Origin: Oreohelix idahoensis
Taxonomy: Eukaryota > Mollusca > Gastropoda > Stylommatophora > Oreohelicidae
NCBI GenBank assembly: GCA_024509875.1
Contig: JAMPIV010017546.1
Span: 1 to 64,000 of the forward strand
Direction: 5' to 3'
DNA: 64,000 nt
Of the stretch, positions 21,913 through 33,177 are shown in pieces. Below the pieces are notes generated by a model that saw nothing but the letters and a program-made list of their open reading frames with translations, ran no database searches and had not been told where the DNA came from. The position numbers and the translations under genes were made by a program. Numbering within the stretch: the stretch's first letter is position 1; every line of letters begins with the position of its first letter.

Positions 21913-23738
21913 AGTTATCATGCGAGGATCCAGGAGTTTCGTTTGTCTTAGGTTTAGCTAGCCAAGCCTACCACCTATCTCTAGAGCTATGAAAATCAAA
22001 GCATTTCCCTACCTTTTTCTGTCATCCCGTCTAGAAGGGCGTTGCCAGAGGAAAACGGCAAAGCGGCTACCATCAAAGACGTGTAGTCCCAGAAGAACGA
22101 AGCAGATTTTTTCTCACCTATGGTTCACATGTTTAATCGAACCGGTCAAGAGGACTAATTCTATAAAGTTCCCTGGCCTGATGAGGCAGAACTGACAGTA
22201 CGAACTTATTTAATTAAACCCAGATGACAGAAAACACTATTCCTAACACCAACTTCTACAGAGAACCTTTACGGCTATTTCTTTCCAAAGCAGCCTGGCA
22301 GTAACATTCTGCTGTTTGAGATATTTCCCCGTCATTACGACAGAATCCTAGAAAACAAACTTATTCCCAATTAAATACCAGCAAATCAAACGAAGAAGAC
22401 CCACCATGAAAATTATAAATCAACGCACCCATCCAGCGAAAACTCCGAGAGAAAATAGCAGTGCCTATACGGAGATTTCTGGGGCTGAACGGGACAAAAT
22501 TCACAGGACATATAATAGTCTTTAATACATTTGTGTTTGATAAATTCTTTGGACGTATGCAGTGTCGGCAGAGGGTAAGTTTGACTGTTGTGAGCGCTTA
22601 CTGTATGAATGTAGAGCGGGAAAACGGAACGAAAGAATTTATTTATTAAGTTACGACTAATATAACACCTTCTCTGTTATCTATCTCTCACTAAGTCTGA
22701 AGGCCCACTGGATAGTAAAATTACAGACATACCTTGTACCCATCCTGACTACCCCACTCCCCATTGTTAATCACTAGTTTTGATCTTTTGGGTAAATAAC
22801 CCCCCGGGCTTGATCATTCCTAGGTTTTCCATATTCCAGAGGGAGGGTCGATGAGAGTATATTTTGTTCTTTTCTCTTATGTAACTATTATTCAAATGAT
22901 GAAATGATAACGATGTATTTTATGTTGTGATCTATATTTTTCTAAAGTTATAATAAACTTAATCAACCTTACGCTATTAGTTTTTTGGTCAAAACCTCCC
23001 CTGCCCCTTATATGTGCCCATAGTTACCTGTTCGTTTCTACGTATATATGTATTGATGTCACAAAATTGTTTGTGTGTGCGTACGAGAGGATAGTGTATT
23101 AGAATCAGTATCTAGTGGAAAAAAATACGTCTCCATTTAAGTGTGTCGTACTAGATAGGTTGGATTGAGCAATTACGCAATCAAAGACTGTAATTTTTCC
23201 TACACCCTGTAATCCTCGTAAACAGGACTATTTCTCACACCTTTCTCTCACCTAGATTTCACCATCTCACCTCTGCTCGATTGGGACCATAACAATAAGG
23301 CCTATATATAAAACTTACGACAGTACCTCATTGTTAACTTTTGATCTTTTGGGTTAATTACCTCTGTTGGGATCTTCTTCGTTTTTCCTTTACAAGAGCG
23401 GAAAGCCTATTGGGTTAATTTCTTTTTTTTTTTTTTTTAACTGTAAACCATGCTTATTGATGTAGATGCTTGATGTTGTGATTTTCTAGTGATAATAAAC
23501 TTAATAAAACCTTAAGTTATCGTGTTGGTCAACCCCTGCCCATATATGTTATCCATAGTTTGTTTTCACGTTTGTGCGTATTTGTCACCGAATATTGTGT
23601 AAGTGGGTGCAGTGTAACTTGTATTGTTGTATAAGGAGAGAAAGTGCGTCTGATTTAAATATAGTCATAAAGATAGGCTGGATTAGAGATATTACTCAAT
23701 CCTGAGACAGTTCTTTCTCTTACACTATTACCCCTCGT

Positions 23739-25113
23739 GATAAAAAAACTAAAAAAGGGTGACAATCGACAATGTGGAAACCACAGAGGCATATCCCTTC
23801 TCAGTGTCCCTGGTAAAATCTACTCTAGAATCCTAGAGCAGAGACTCCGATGCCTAGCTGAGCCACAATTGGATGAAGCCCAGTGCGGATTCCGAGCAAA
23901 CCGAAGTACTCAAGACCTAATCTTCACACTCAGGCAGCTGAGTGAAAAGGCCCTTGAGTACAAGAGTGAGATCCATCTTTGTTTCATAGATCTGGAAAAG
24001 GCGTTTGACAGGGTCCCCTGGAGCGAACTTTGGGACTGTTTGGCAAGGAAGAACATTCCAGCACCTCTGATTCATGCTATACAAAGCTTCTACAAGTCTT
24101 GCAGAAATTATGTGAGGACAGCAAACTATAAGTCAGAAGAGTTCAGGACCACCACTGGTGTAAGACAAGGCGATATCCTGTCACCTTATCTTTTCATACT
24201 CCTCATGGACGATGTCATCAAGGCATGTACGGAGAGAACAAGAAAGTATTCAGTGGGGTACTGGAAGATGAGACAGGTCTGTATTTCAGAGCTAGCATTT
24301 GCTGATGATGTTGTCCTGATTGCTAAATCAGAGACACATCTCCAATCCAACCTGCAAGTCTGGAAGGAAGAGCTGGAGAAGAGAGGGATGGTCATAAGCA
24401 GCTCTAAAACAAAATCCATGGTGATATCACGAGAAGAAAGAAAACATCAGATTAAGTTGGGAGAACAGGTCCTGGAGCAGGTCGACCACTTTAAATATCT
24501 CGGAGCTATTATAGACCGAAAGGGGGGCATCAAAGAAGAGTTGGCCACTCGAAAAGCAGCGGCTGGGAGACTTTATCAGGCCATAAATCGAGGATTCCTC
24601 AGCAAGAAAGAGGTTGGTAAGAAAACGAAGATGGCTGTATACCGCTCCACCTATGTCCCAGTCTTGACATATGGATGCGAGTCATGGGCAATGACTACAA
24701 CCCACAAAAGCCAGATTCAAACCTCAGAAATGAGGTATCTGAGGAAGGTGGTTGAAGTAACAAGAAGAGACATGGTCCGCAACCAGACGATACGTCAAGG
24801 CCTAAAATCCCACCCGCTGCAGACCCAAATAGAACAGTCCCAACTAAGATGGTTTGGCCATGTCTGCAGAATGGGAGAAGATCGGCTACCACGACAAGCA
24901 TGGGAAACAAAGAGCCAGGGATCCAGACCTCCAGGACGACCCAGAGTCCGCTGGGAGGACAATATTAGACAATCTTTGAAGGACCGAGGACTAGAATGGA
25001 ACCAGGCCAGGAAAAAGACAGCCGATAGGATAGTCTGGCGCTCTCTCTTCCAAACCTCTACACCTCACGGTAGAAGAGGAACGACTAAGTAAGTAAGTAA
25101 GATAAAAAAAACT
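23739..25113 (+). mobile_element. 5'-truncated RTE-like LINE with target duplication
   Basis: The LINE body is 23751-25100. It is flanked by GATAAAAAAACT (23739-23750) and GATAAAAAAAACT (25101-25113), a 12-13 bp target site duplication. It ends in a (TAAG)n tail. Two other copies of the same family lie at 32265-32712 and 47618-47733. The flanking LTR repeat reads straight through once the LINE and one duplication are removed. Confidence 0.85.
23751..25092 (+). CDS. LINE reverse transcriptase and C-terminal region (partial ORF2)
   Basis: Uninterrupted frame of about 447 codons. It starts inside the RT domain (KKGDNRQCGNHRGISLLS), continues with QCGFRANRSTQDLIFTLRQL, LCFIDLEKAFDRVPW, TTGVRQGDILSPYLF, the catalytic FADD box (LAFADDVVLIA), the thumb motif FKYLGAIID and YGCESWAMTT, and ends with a C-terminal segment (QLRWFGHVCRM, GRPRVRWEDNIRQ) typical of RTE-like elements. 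The endonuclease is missing because of 5' truncation, so a translation start is not expected. The lack of stops suggests a recent insertion. Expected activity: target-primed reverse transcription of LINE RNA. Confidence 0.88.
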
Positions 25114-25207
25114 ATTTCTTACACCTTACTCTCATATAGTTACCACCCACTATCACCTCTGCTCGGACAGGACCAAAATATCTCAGACCTATCTTATCAA
25201 AAATTAC

Positions 25208-25358
<151 letters not shown>

Positions 25359-25359
25359 A

Positions 25360-25715
25360 AATGTTACAAACATACCCATTTCCCGTTCCTTCCGAAAAGT
25401 GGGTGAAATGTGTTCACCATAGTCACGACCTGCACGTGAAAAGCAAATTTCAGCAATGTTATCAACAGGTTTTGCCATAGGAAGCCTTTTCAAACATGCA
25501 TTATTTCCCTTTCCATCACGTACATTTGATTGACCTTGGAGGTACACACACTTAACACAGATTTGATTTATTGTCAGATTAACAAACATTGTTTAAGCAT
25601 GCAACAAAATGCAGCAAAACTTTTTTGACTGAGTGTTCAGGTTTAAAAAAAAAACAGCTTAGTTGAAATGACCTAAAAATTGAAAGTGGCCTTTAACTTT
25701 TTTTGAGCAGTATAT
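25360..25715 (-). mobile_element. Possible Tc1/mariner-type end or MITE remnant
   Basis: On the minus strand it begins TACTGCTCAAAAAAAGTTAA next to a TA-rich flank. This resembles the terminal sequence of many Tc1/mariner-like elements (the element at 37269 starts CTGTTCAAAAAAAG). No matching inverted end or transposase is visible. An antisense frame over 25360-25589 (FSRAGRDYGEHISPTFRKE) has no domain I recognise. Confidence 0.3.
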
Positions 25716-25787
25716 ATATATATATATATAATGAGTCATAAGGATGCAGACGTCAAATTCACTCGAACTCATTGACTATCTCAACTA

Positions 25788-27960
25788 ATCTTCTTCTTCT
25801 TCTTTGATCCATAGCCGCCGACCGTCAAAGCAGTCAGTGGCCATCACGCCTGGTTGCGTCTTGAGGGCAGCAACAAATTGATTCCACTTTGCTCGGTCGG
25901 CGGCCATCCTTCGTACAGTGCCCCAACTCTGGTTCATTCTTTGCATCTCGGCTTCCACAGTTCTTGGCCATGTTGTTTTTGGTTGGCCTCTCTTTCGCTT
26001 TCCTTCGGGGGTCCATAGCATAGCTGTTCTTGTGATGGCATCGGGGTCTCTTCTGAGGATGTGGTCAACCCAACTCCAGCCTCTGCCAGTTATGATGGTG
26101 TGCATGTCCTCCTGGTTACTCCGAATAAATAGTGCATGGTTGCTGATGTTATTCGGCCAAAAGATTCGGAGAATTTTCCTTAGGCAGATTGTGTGGAAGG
26201 AGGACAGTTTCGACATTTCCTTCTCTGTTACTCTCCAGCATTCCACACCACAGAGAAGCACAGAAAGTACACAGCTCTCACACAGTCTTAATTTGGTGTT
26301 TGTGCTGGACTGGGACGACTTCCAAATGTTGTTGAGACTAGCAAAGGCTGTTCTCGCTTTATTCATTCTGTTGTTAATGTCCTTGCTTGTTCCGCTGTCA
26401 GGTGTTACTATGCATCCTAGGTAAGTAAATGTGTCTGTCTGTTCTAACTTCTGGTTCCTTTTTGTTATTGGCTCAGGATTGCCCACATAGAGTGTCATGA
26501 CCTCTGTCTTCTTCAGATTGATATTCAGAATAACCTGCTGGCTATACTTATCCAGTCTATCGGTTTTTTTCTTGTATGTGTTGATGTGAATGTGCAAGTA
26601 GTGCAAAGTCATCTGCATATTCCAGGTCTTCCAGTGTAGAAAACGTTGTCCATCTAATTCCTCTTTGACTGCCCTCTGTTGTCTGGCGCATCACTCAATC
26701 TATGGCTGTCAAAAATAATGTTGTTGTTAAGTTGCATCCCTTCCGTACTCCTGTTTTCACTTCGAAAACTAGATTACTCAATTCAACACTTCATGTAATG
26801 TTAGAATAGAGGCTTTTTATAATGGAAACAATGCAGCTGGGAATTTCATAAGCCCTCAGTATTTTCCATAGGCTGTCCCTGTGTATGATGTCAAAAGCCT
26901 TTTCAAAATCAACAAAGTTAATGTATAGCTGTCTCTGCCATTCTGAGCACTGCTCCATGATGTTCCTGAGGGTGAATATATGATCTGCACATCTTCTGTT
27001 CGATATTCCGTTTATGGTCAACTGCTTTTGAAATTCTCTGGATGATTATCCTGCCTAGTATTTTACTGGGAACTGAAAAGAGAATAATTCATCTCCAGTT
27101 GTTGCAGTCTGCAAGGTCGCCCTTCTTGGGCAATTTGACAATTATTCCTTTTCTCCACTCTGTTGGTGTTGTCTCAGTGTCCCAGACTTGTGCAAATAGT
27201 GGTTCTAATAGTTTTGATGCTAGTTCAGGGTCTGCCTTAAATACCTCAGCATTTAAGTTATCGTGGCCAGGAGCTTTTCAATTCTCTAACCCTTTGATTG
27301 CTGTGATGATTTCTTCCTTTCGTGGAATGTCTGTATTAACATCTAGATCATTTTCAGCCTCAGGAACATTCAACTGTGTCTCTGGTGGTTCCTTGTTCAG
27401 AGTTTCTCTGAAATGCTCTGCCCATCTTGTTTCCTGCCCGTGCTGTGGTGATGAGATTTCTTTGCTTGTCTCTTACTAACGTTACATTGTGTGTACATCG
27501 TTTTCCACTAATAGTTTTAGTTAATTTATAAACCGTGCTTTGTTCATTTCTCAGTGCTGCCTCTTCTGCCTGTCTTGCAAGGTCATTCAGAAATGTCCTT
27601 TTGTTATCACGGGTTTGACGTTTTACTTCCTTGTCCAGCTGACTGTACTGTTCACTATATTGCCTTTAACCTGGGAGAATTAGCTTCTATTTTCTTTCTT
27701 TTAATTTCCTTTCTCTTCGATATGTTGTTTAACGTTTCTGGTGTTATTCAATCTTGTCTCTTTTTTTCCTGGAATCCCAAGCATAACTAGCTGCTTTCCT
27801 TGTATATTGTTGAGATGGTGTTGAGATGGTCGACATCATCGGTCGCTGTTCTTTCCTAGCTTTTGACAATCTGATATCGTCTCTTTACATCTACGACGAA
27901 AGCTTTTCTGGTGAGGGGGTCTTTAAGTTTAGTGTTGTTATATCTTTTCTGTTTGACTGC
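25788..27960 (-). pseudogene. RTE-like LINE, degenerate long copy
   Basis: On the minus strand, from high to low coordinates: linker upstream of RT (LKDPLTRKAFVVDVKRRYQ near 27940-27880, then TPETLNN and KRREIKRKK), RT motifs with stops and frameshifts (FVDFEKAFDIIHRDSLW at about 26860-26910), and then an intact 277-residue C-terminal frame (26618-25785) with NLKKTEVMTL, TFTYLGCIVT, LLCGVECWRVTEKE, WVDHILRRDPDA and KRKRGQPKTTW. It ends in a (GAA)n tail at 25788-25800. An older family than the LINE at 23751; a second fragment of it lies at 48222-49529. Confidence 0.8.
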
Positions 27961-27964
27961 AACG

Positions 27965-28783
27965 GATCCAGCAGCTCAACTAATGCGCCGAGAATATTCA
28001 AGTTGATCTGCCTGATGATGATCTCACACACTTTTTGGGTGGGAAAAGAGATGCAATCAAGTTTCCACCAGCCAGAGCGAAATGGCTTTGGGAACAACTG
28101 GACGAAGCCTTGTCAAAAACAGTTGGATAACAACTTGAAACAGATGACTTTGGAGAAGAAGCTGGAAATCTTCGGCGACATAATATATCTTCACTGTCGC
28201 AAAGCGTTTGGAGTCAGGGAGGCAATTGAAAGTATCCAACCACTAAAATGTAGAAGACAAATCAGAATAGAAGAGATCATGAAACAGAAGAAGCATGCCC
28301 GAAAACTGTTCAAGAACGCAGTCGCCACAGAAAAGGAAGGATTACGACAGGTTTAGGAGCACCTGAAAGGCCAACATAATGCCCTTTGTAGAGCAGAAAG
28401 GTGGTGCAGGAAAAAAAGGAAAACACGGAGGGATTGGGAAAGATTCTTCAAGGGGCCCTTCAACTTCGCCAAAGAAGTGTTTGAGCAACCACTGTCGGGA
28501 GCTATAAACATCAGGAAAGAAGACCTGGAAGAACTCCTTAGAATGACCTGTGCAGATGGTCGCAAAGATCAGCCGCTCGGCAGCATGGCAGGCCTTAGAT
28601 GAGTTAGTAAGCCAGGCACTGAATTCAACACTAAGCCCCCAACACTGCAAGAAATAGAAAGCATAGTCCAGAAATCCCGGTGCAAGTCAGCTCCAGGTCC
28701 TAATGGGGTCCCATATGTTGTGTATAAGAGATGTCCTGAGGTGCCAAACGACTGCTCCGTTTGCTGAAAAATGCACGGAGAAC
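27965..28783 (+). pseudogene. Second LINE type, upstream part (split by solo LTR)
   Basis: Plus-strand remnant. It encodes DDDLTHFLGGKRDA, then after a frame change CRKAFGVREAIE and RQIRIEEIMKQKKHARKLFK, a Trp/Cys/Arg-rich linker (CRAERWCRKKRKTRRDWERF), and the RT entry motif KSAPGPNGVPYVVYKRCP at about 28690-28740. This linker and motif are typical of non-LTR elements often annotated as R2-like; the clade is uncertain. Coding similarity stops at 28783, where the solo LTR starts, and resumes at 30966. Confidence 0.7.
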
Positions 28784-30965
28784 TGTCACGAGTAGAGAAG
28801 ATAGTCTGCCTGAGACAAGACAAACGGCTGAGTGAGGAGTAGAAAATAGAGGAAAGTCTGAAATAGCAAATGTGAATATTGAGTGGAAGTGTGACAGTCA
28901 GGCGTACAAAGATGATAAACACTCTTTTTTCCTGCCACTCGGACTTATTTAGATGTTAACTACACTCACACTCTCTTTCTCACTTATCAACAAATAAATA
29001 GATCTACGAAGTAAGGGATTGGTACCCACCAAGTGGTTTTCATATTCAACAACCACAGATGGGAAGGTAAGAAGACAATACTGATCCGCTGCTAATACTA
29101 AACACAACACAATAATAACAACCCCAACACAAAACCACCAAATATAAAACACAAAAACCCCAACAATAATGGAGAGAGGTAAACACATATTCCAACACAA
29201 CCAGTACTTCTAGGAAGATTAATTAATGTCCGTCACACGTCTCTGAGATAGAATCCCTGTCTGTCAGTGAGGTAATATCCTGGACATGAACCAATGATCG
29301 AATAAATTCTATGCCTTTTCGTCGATTTTAGAATTTCAGATAAATCCAATGGGTGACGAGGACATTGGGAAATATATATTTCAGTGTGATTCAAATGATA
29401 ATTAACACTGATATCTCGTTGGTTGAATGAGTCCAAACTTAGGTTTGCGCAAGCGGTGCGGCATAATATATCCGAGTGACGCGGCCAGTTCAATTGCGAC
29501 TGGGCGTATCGCGAACAGGGCCCACCGGTCTGCAACAAAGACAGGATGGGCACTCTATTCTGAAGTTTGGTAAGCTTGAGTGTTGATGGTTTAAGAGGTT
29601 TAGCAGCTACAAAAGCATAGGGTACCAGCAGCTGGGTACTCAACTCTGCCTTCCTGGTAATGGGTTTAAGGATTTAACTAAAACCGATCTCAACTCGAGA
29701 ACTCGGTCGAGGAGATGATACCAGATCTTTGACGAAATGCTGGTTTCGATACAAACAATCGACAACCCCACCCTCCCCTTATCCCAAGTTATCTTGGAGC
29801 GTCAAACAGGTTTGTACTGGCTGATTAAGCACATTCACCCCGTCGCTTATTGCCTTGGTATCAGCCAATGGATGGCCACGCAACACGCTATGGATAGGGT
29901 CAGCACTGCGCTCGCACATGGAAGTTGCGTAACGGTCTAAGGCTTAATTGTAAACAATTCGCGGGTCTGGCAGACCAGCGACGTGAGGCGTCTATCCTCC
30001 AAGAACCAACCTTGGGTTACACACACCAATAAAGTCAATATTTACAAGTATGGCCTCAAACCATAACTTATCGGGGAACTCATAAATATCCCGTTTGCAG
30101 ATGATTTGTATAAGTCGACAGGTACGCACACTTTTATACCTCTCTCAAGGAACTCATTGCAATAAAAATGGAGTTTACAGTTGTATTAACAAAATTGACA
30201 TAAACACACACACACTGTCCCTTGAATACAATTATTAAAGGTCCCATCTATGTAGTTTTAGTGGTACTTAGCGAACATAAAATTAATCCACCTAAAAATA
30301 GATTCTACCTACACAAACTACCTAAATAAAATTAGCGCTCTTACTGAGATGCCAAGAAATCCACTACATCAACAGAGTTCCTGGAGCACTAAGTGCCAAA
30401 CAACAAAAGAGTTCAGACTTTATAGTACTCTCAGGCCACAGGTGTTCGGCCACCTGCGATTTTGAGTGACTCTTTCGCCTGGATTGCAACGTAAAATGAC
30501 GCAACCGCTACAGAACCCCGAGTCGTCGGTTTCCCGTTTTCCGTGGACGAAACGCCGTGCTAAAAGAGAGAGACCGCCAATTCTGGCGTACTCGGGTCTA
30601 CCCGTGGATACACGAAAGGCGATGGCTTTCCCTGGTGTCAAAGGCCAAGGAATGTTTGTCACTCTACTCCCAGAACCCGAGTGCCAGGTTTTAACTCGTG
30701 GTCAAAGAACTCTAAGAAATATGCCGGTTTCCGCGACAGAGAGTCCTGGACGCGTCAAAAATTTCTCCTGCCACCATTAAAGAAAGTGAACCTGTGAACC
30801 TGTCAGGAGTAAACCTGTCAGATTTAAAATGACAGGTCAGTTACCCCACGTTACAACTACAGGAGACCGAAAAAAAATGAAATGGGAGGGCCAAAAATCA
30901 AACAGAATTTAGGAGGTTGCCTAAGCTCAAAGCTAGTGGAAAAAAATTTAAAACCCATCGTCACA
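28784..30965 (+). mobile_element. Solo LTR A
   Basis: Starts TGTCACGAGT and ends CATCGTCACA. It is related along its length to solo LTR B (39893-42042); both end in a block with CTTGTCAGAT or CCTGTCAGAT, GACAG, AAAAAAGATGAAA-like sequence, TTAGGAGG and AAAATTT-like runs. The flanks AGAAC (28779-28783) and AAAAC (30966-30970) match at 4 of 5 bases and are probably a mutated target duplication. It interrupts the second LINE type, so it is younger than that LINE. It contains no gag or pol sequence. Confidence 0.78.
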
Positions 30966-31265
30966 AAAACCAAGCTTGTAAGCAAAGAATGGAGAAAGGC
31001 CAATGGAGTCTACATCTTGAAGGAACAAAATTCCACAGACATCAGTCAGTTCAGGCCAATCTCACTATTTAATGTGGAAGGGAAGATATTCTTCTCAGTA
31101 ATGGCTAAAAGGCTCACCTCATACCTCCTGGAAAATGGTTACATTGACACTACCATCCAGAAATGAGATATCCCATGTACACCAGGGTGTCTAGAGCATG
31201 CCACCATGATCTTGGAAGGTTCCTTGGACTTGTGATATTTAATACTATAGTTGAGGTTTCATACT
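30966..31265 (+). pseudogene. Second LINE type, RT part after the solo LTR
   Basis: Continues directly from 28783: KLVSKEWRKANGVYILKEQN, ISQFRPISLFNVEGKIFF (RT motif 1), RLTSYLLENGYIDT, then after a frame change TPGCLEH. Similarity fades by about 31265. The fit to the upstream half supports clean interruption by the LTR. Confidence 0.72.
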
Positions 31266-32251
31266 CTCTAATTTTAGACAATATCCCTAGTCCTTTGGCC
31301 TGTCATATAATGGAATCCTTAAGATTATTCCGTATCATGGCTGTCTGTGATCTCCTGATGGAGGTAAGAAAATGCGGTTGGAAATCTTCGAACGTACTAG
31401 GTTTTAAGGTTGAATTGCCTGTCTGCGCACAGATGGCACCTTGTGGCGTTCTGTTGGGTGACACCCAATCATAAGCACGTTTAGTTTAATATTCTAATTC
31501 CAAACCAATCACAAGTATAGTGTCTTATTTTTAGTAGGCTTTACCCCCACCACTCATCTAAATAGTTTACATGACCATATAAAGTACTCTCCTCTACGTA
31601 TCATTGTTCCCAAAGTCATTATTTCACACGACCTGCTCTTCATTATTACTTCTGAAAAATCTCTTCCAAGATTGCCTCTCTCCAGCCATCTGCCGGAAGC
31701 GATTGTATCATTTCCTCGTGTTCCATTACTGAAGATTGTTAAATTACGATAAACTCAAAGATGGGCCGTGTAGTACCCTACGTTATCTCTTAAATGACCG
31801 TCTGTTTTTACCACTATTGGACTCATCACCAGATGAGCGGAAGTTGTTATGCAATCTAACTGAGAATAGACAGCTTAATACGCGACTATTGCTGGCGTTC
31901 AGCACACAAGTCAAGGTGGCATTGTTCCCCTTCTTGCTAAACGCCGACGGCCACAAAGAAAGATAAACGGGTAAGAAAGGTGGCGAGCCGGTAGAGTACG
32001 TGAGGTGAACCCGGCAGTGAAGATACTATCGATAGATGCAGATAATAACCGGATGAGGAGAAAAAAAATATGGTCATGTGAGGACTGACCGAGAGGAGTT
32101 CAGACAGGGAAATTGAACTACCGAAATTAGACGTATTTCGTCCCATCAACCTAGACACAAGAATCGTCGGTTATATTAGGGCACATTTCCGTAGATAAAA
32201 GACCTTGTGGTCTGGTGTTTATATTATCCAACGGGATAATTATGTCAGTTG
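31266..32251. other. Unassigned spacer with one dispersed repeat
   Basis: A 76-residue frame at 31736-31966 (RYLLNDRLFLPLLDSSPDER) has no family I recognise. Bases 32168-32215 (TCGGTTATATTAGGGC, ATAAAAGACC, GGTCT) match the reverse complement of about 39455-39505. Confidence 0.4.
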
Positions 32252-32725
32252 TAAGGATGAAGGACCTATGTCCCAGTCTTGACATATGGATACGAGTCAT
32301 GGGCAATGACTACAACCCACAAAAGCCAGATCCAAACCTCAGCAGAAATGAGGTATCTGAGGAAGGTGGTTGAAGTAACAAGAAGAGACATGGTCCGCAA
32401 ACAGACGATACGTCAAGGCCTAAAATACCACCCCCTGCAGACCCAAGTAGAACAGTCCCAACTAAGATGGTTTGGCCATGTCTGCAGAATGGGAGAAGAT
32501 CGACTACCACGACTAGCATGGGAAACAAAGAGCCAGGGATCCAGACCCCCCAGGACGACCCAGAGTCCGCCGAGAGGACAACATTAGACAATCTTTGAAG
32601 GACCGAGGACTAGAATGGAACCAGGCCAGGAGGAAGACAGCCGATAGGATAGTCTGGCGCTCTCTCTTCCAAACCTCTACACCTCACGGTAGAAGGCGAA
32701 CGACTAAGTAAGTAAGGATGAGGGA
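32252..32725 (+). pseudogene. RTE-like LINE 3' fragment, copy 2
   Basis: The body 32265-32712 matches 24652-25100 of the intact copy (TYGYESWAMTT, RYLRKVVEVTRRDMV, WFGHVCRMGEDRLPR). One extra C in a C run near 32550 shifts the frame. It ends in TAAG repeats. Flanked by TAAGGATGAAGGA (32252-32264) and TAAGGATGAGGGA (32713-32725), a 13-base target duplication with one mismatch. Confidence 0.85.
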
Positions 32726-32726
32726 A

Positions 32727-32880
32727 TATCGAGTGTTTTCAGGCAGGCATGTCGTAAAAGGCGATATTATGAGGTTGTGCTTAGAGCTGGCATCATCGTC
32801 ATATAAAATAAATTGTTACAGAAACCATCACTACAAATGCACGTAAATGTTTTCCTGAGACCTTCCTGTACGACGACCAG
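32727..32880 (+). repeat. Dispersed repeat S2, copy 1
   Basis: Shares ATGTCGTAAAAGGCGA.TA.TATGAGGTTGTG, CATATAAAATAAATTGTTACA and AACCATCACTACAA with copies at 32985, 47060 and 55400 (strings given in fragments). Probably a SINE or the end of a larger element; no coding. Confidence 0.55.
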
Positions 32881-32984
32881 CTGCTATAGTGGATTTTTGC
32901 TCCACAAGGAACGAACGTGAAGATGGTGACTCTCTTGTCGACTTCTATTTCATATCTGCCATACTCTGTTTATAACCCGTGTAG

Positions 32985-33177
32985 TTCACGGGGGGGTCTA
33001 TGAGGAGACAAGGAAAGAATAGGGCTACTGTACCCTCAAGAATGTCGTAAATGGGTACACAAGGCGACTAATATGAGATTGTGCAAAAGGCTGTCAGCCT
33101 CATCAAGTAGAACAAATTGTCACAAAATTCACTGCTACAAGAACATATGATTGCTAGGCGCAAACTTTCTAGAATCT
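32985..33177 (+). repeat. Dispersed repeat S2, copy 2, adjoining the 40-bp array
   Basis: Has the upstream block GGTCTATGAGGAGACA (also at 55410), then TGTCGTAAATGG, ATATGAGATTGTGC, AACAAATTGTCACAA and CACTGCTACAAGAACATATGA. Its end runs directly into the minisatellite at 33178. Confidence 0.55.

Larger units (their letters stand above)
22700..25200 (+). repeat. Diverged ~520-560 bp tandem repeat units
   Basis: Unit 1 (about 22740-23325) and unit 2 (about 23326-25200, excluding the LINE) share TTTTGATCTTTTGGGT, ATAATAAACTTAAT, GGTTGGATT/GGCTGGATT, CCTCGT, CTATTTCT.ACACCTT and the closing TTACGACA block. Offsets between matching blocks are 518-561 bases. Confidence 0.7.

Noticed and set aside
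25918..27479. Plus-strand frames of 145-168 codons
   Set aside because: Antisense shadows of the minus-strand LINE.
31736..31966. Possible host exon (76 codons)
   Set aside because: No domain recognised, no splice signals or neighbouring exons identified.
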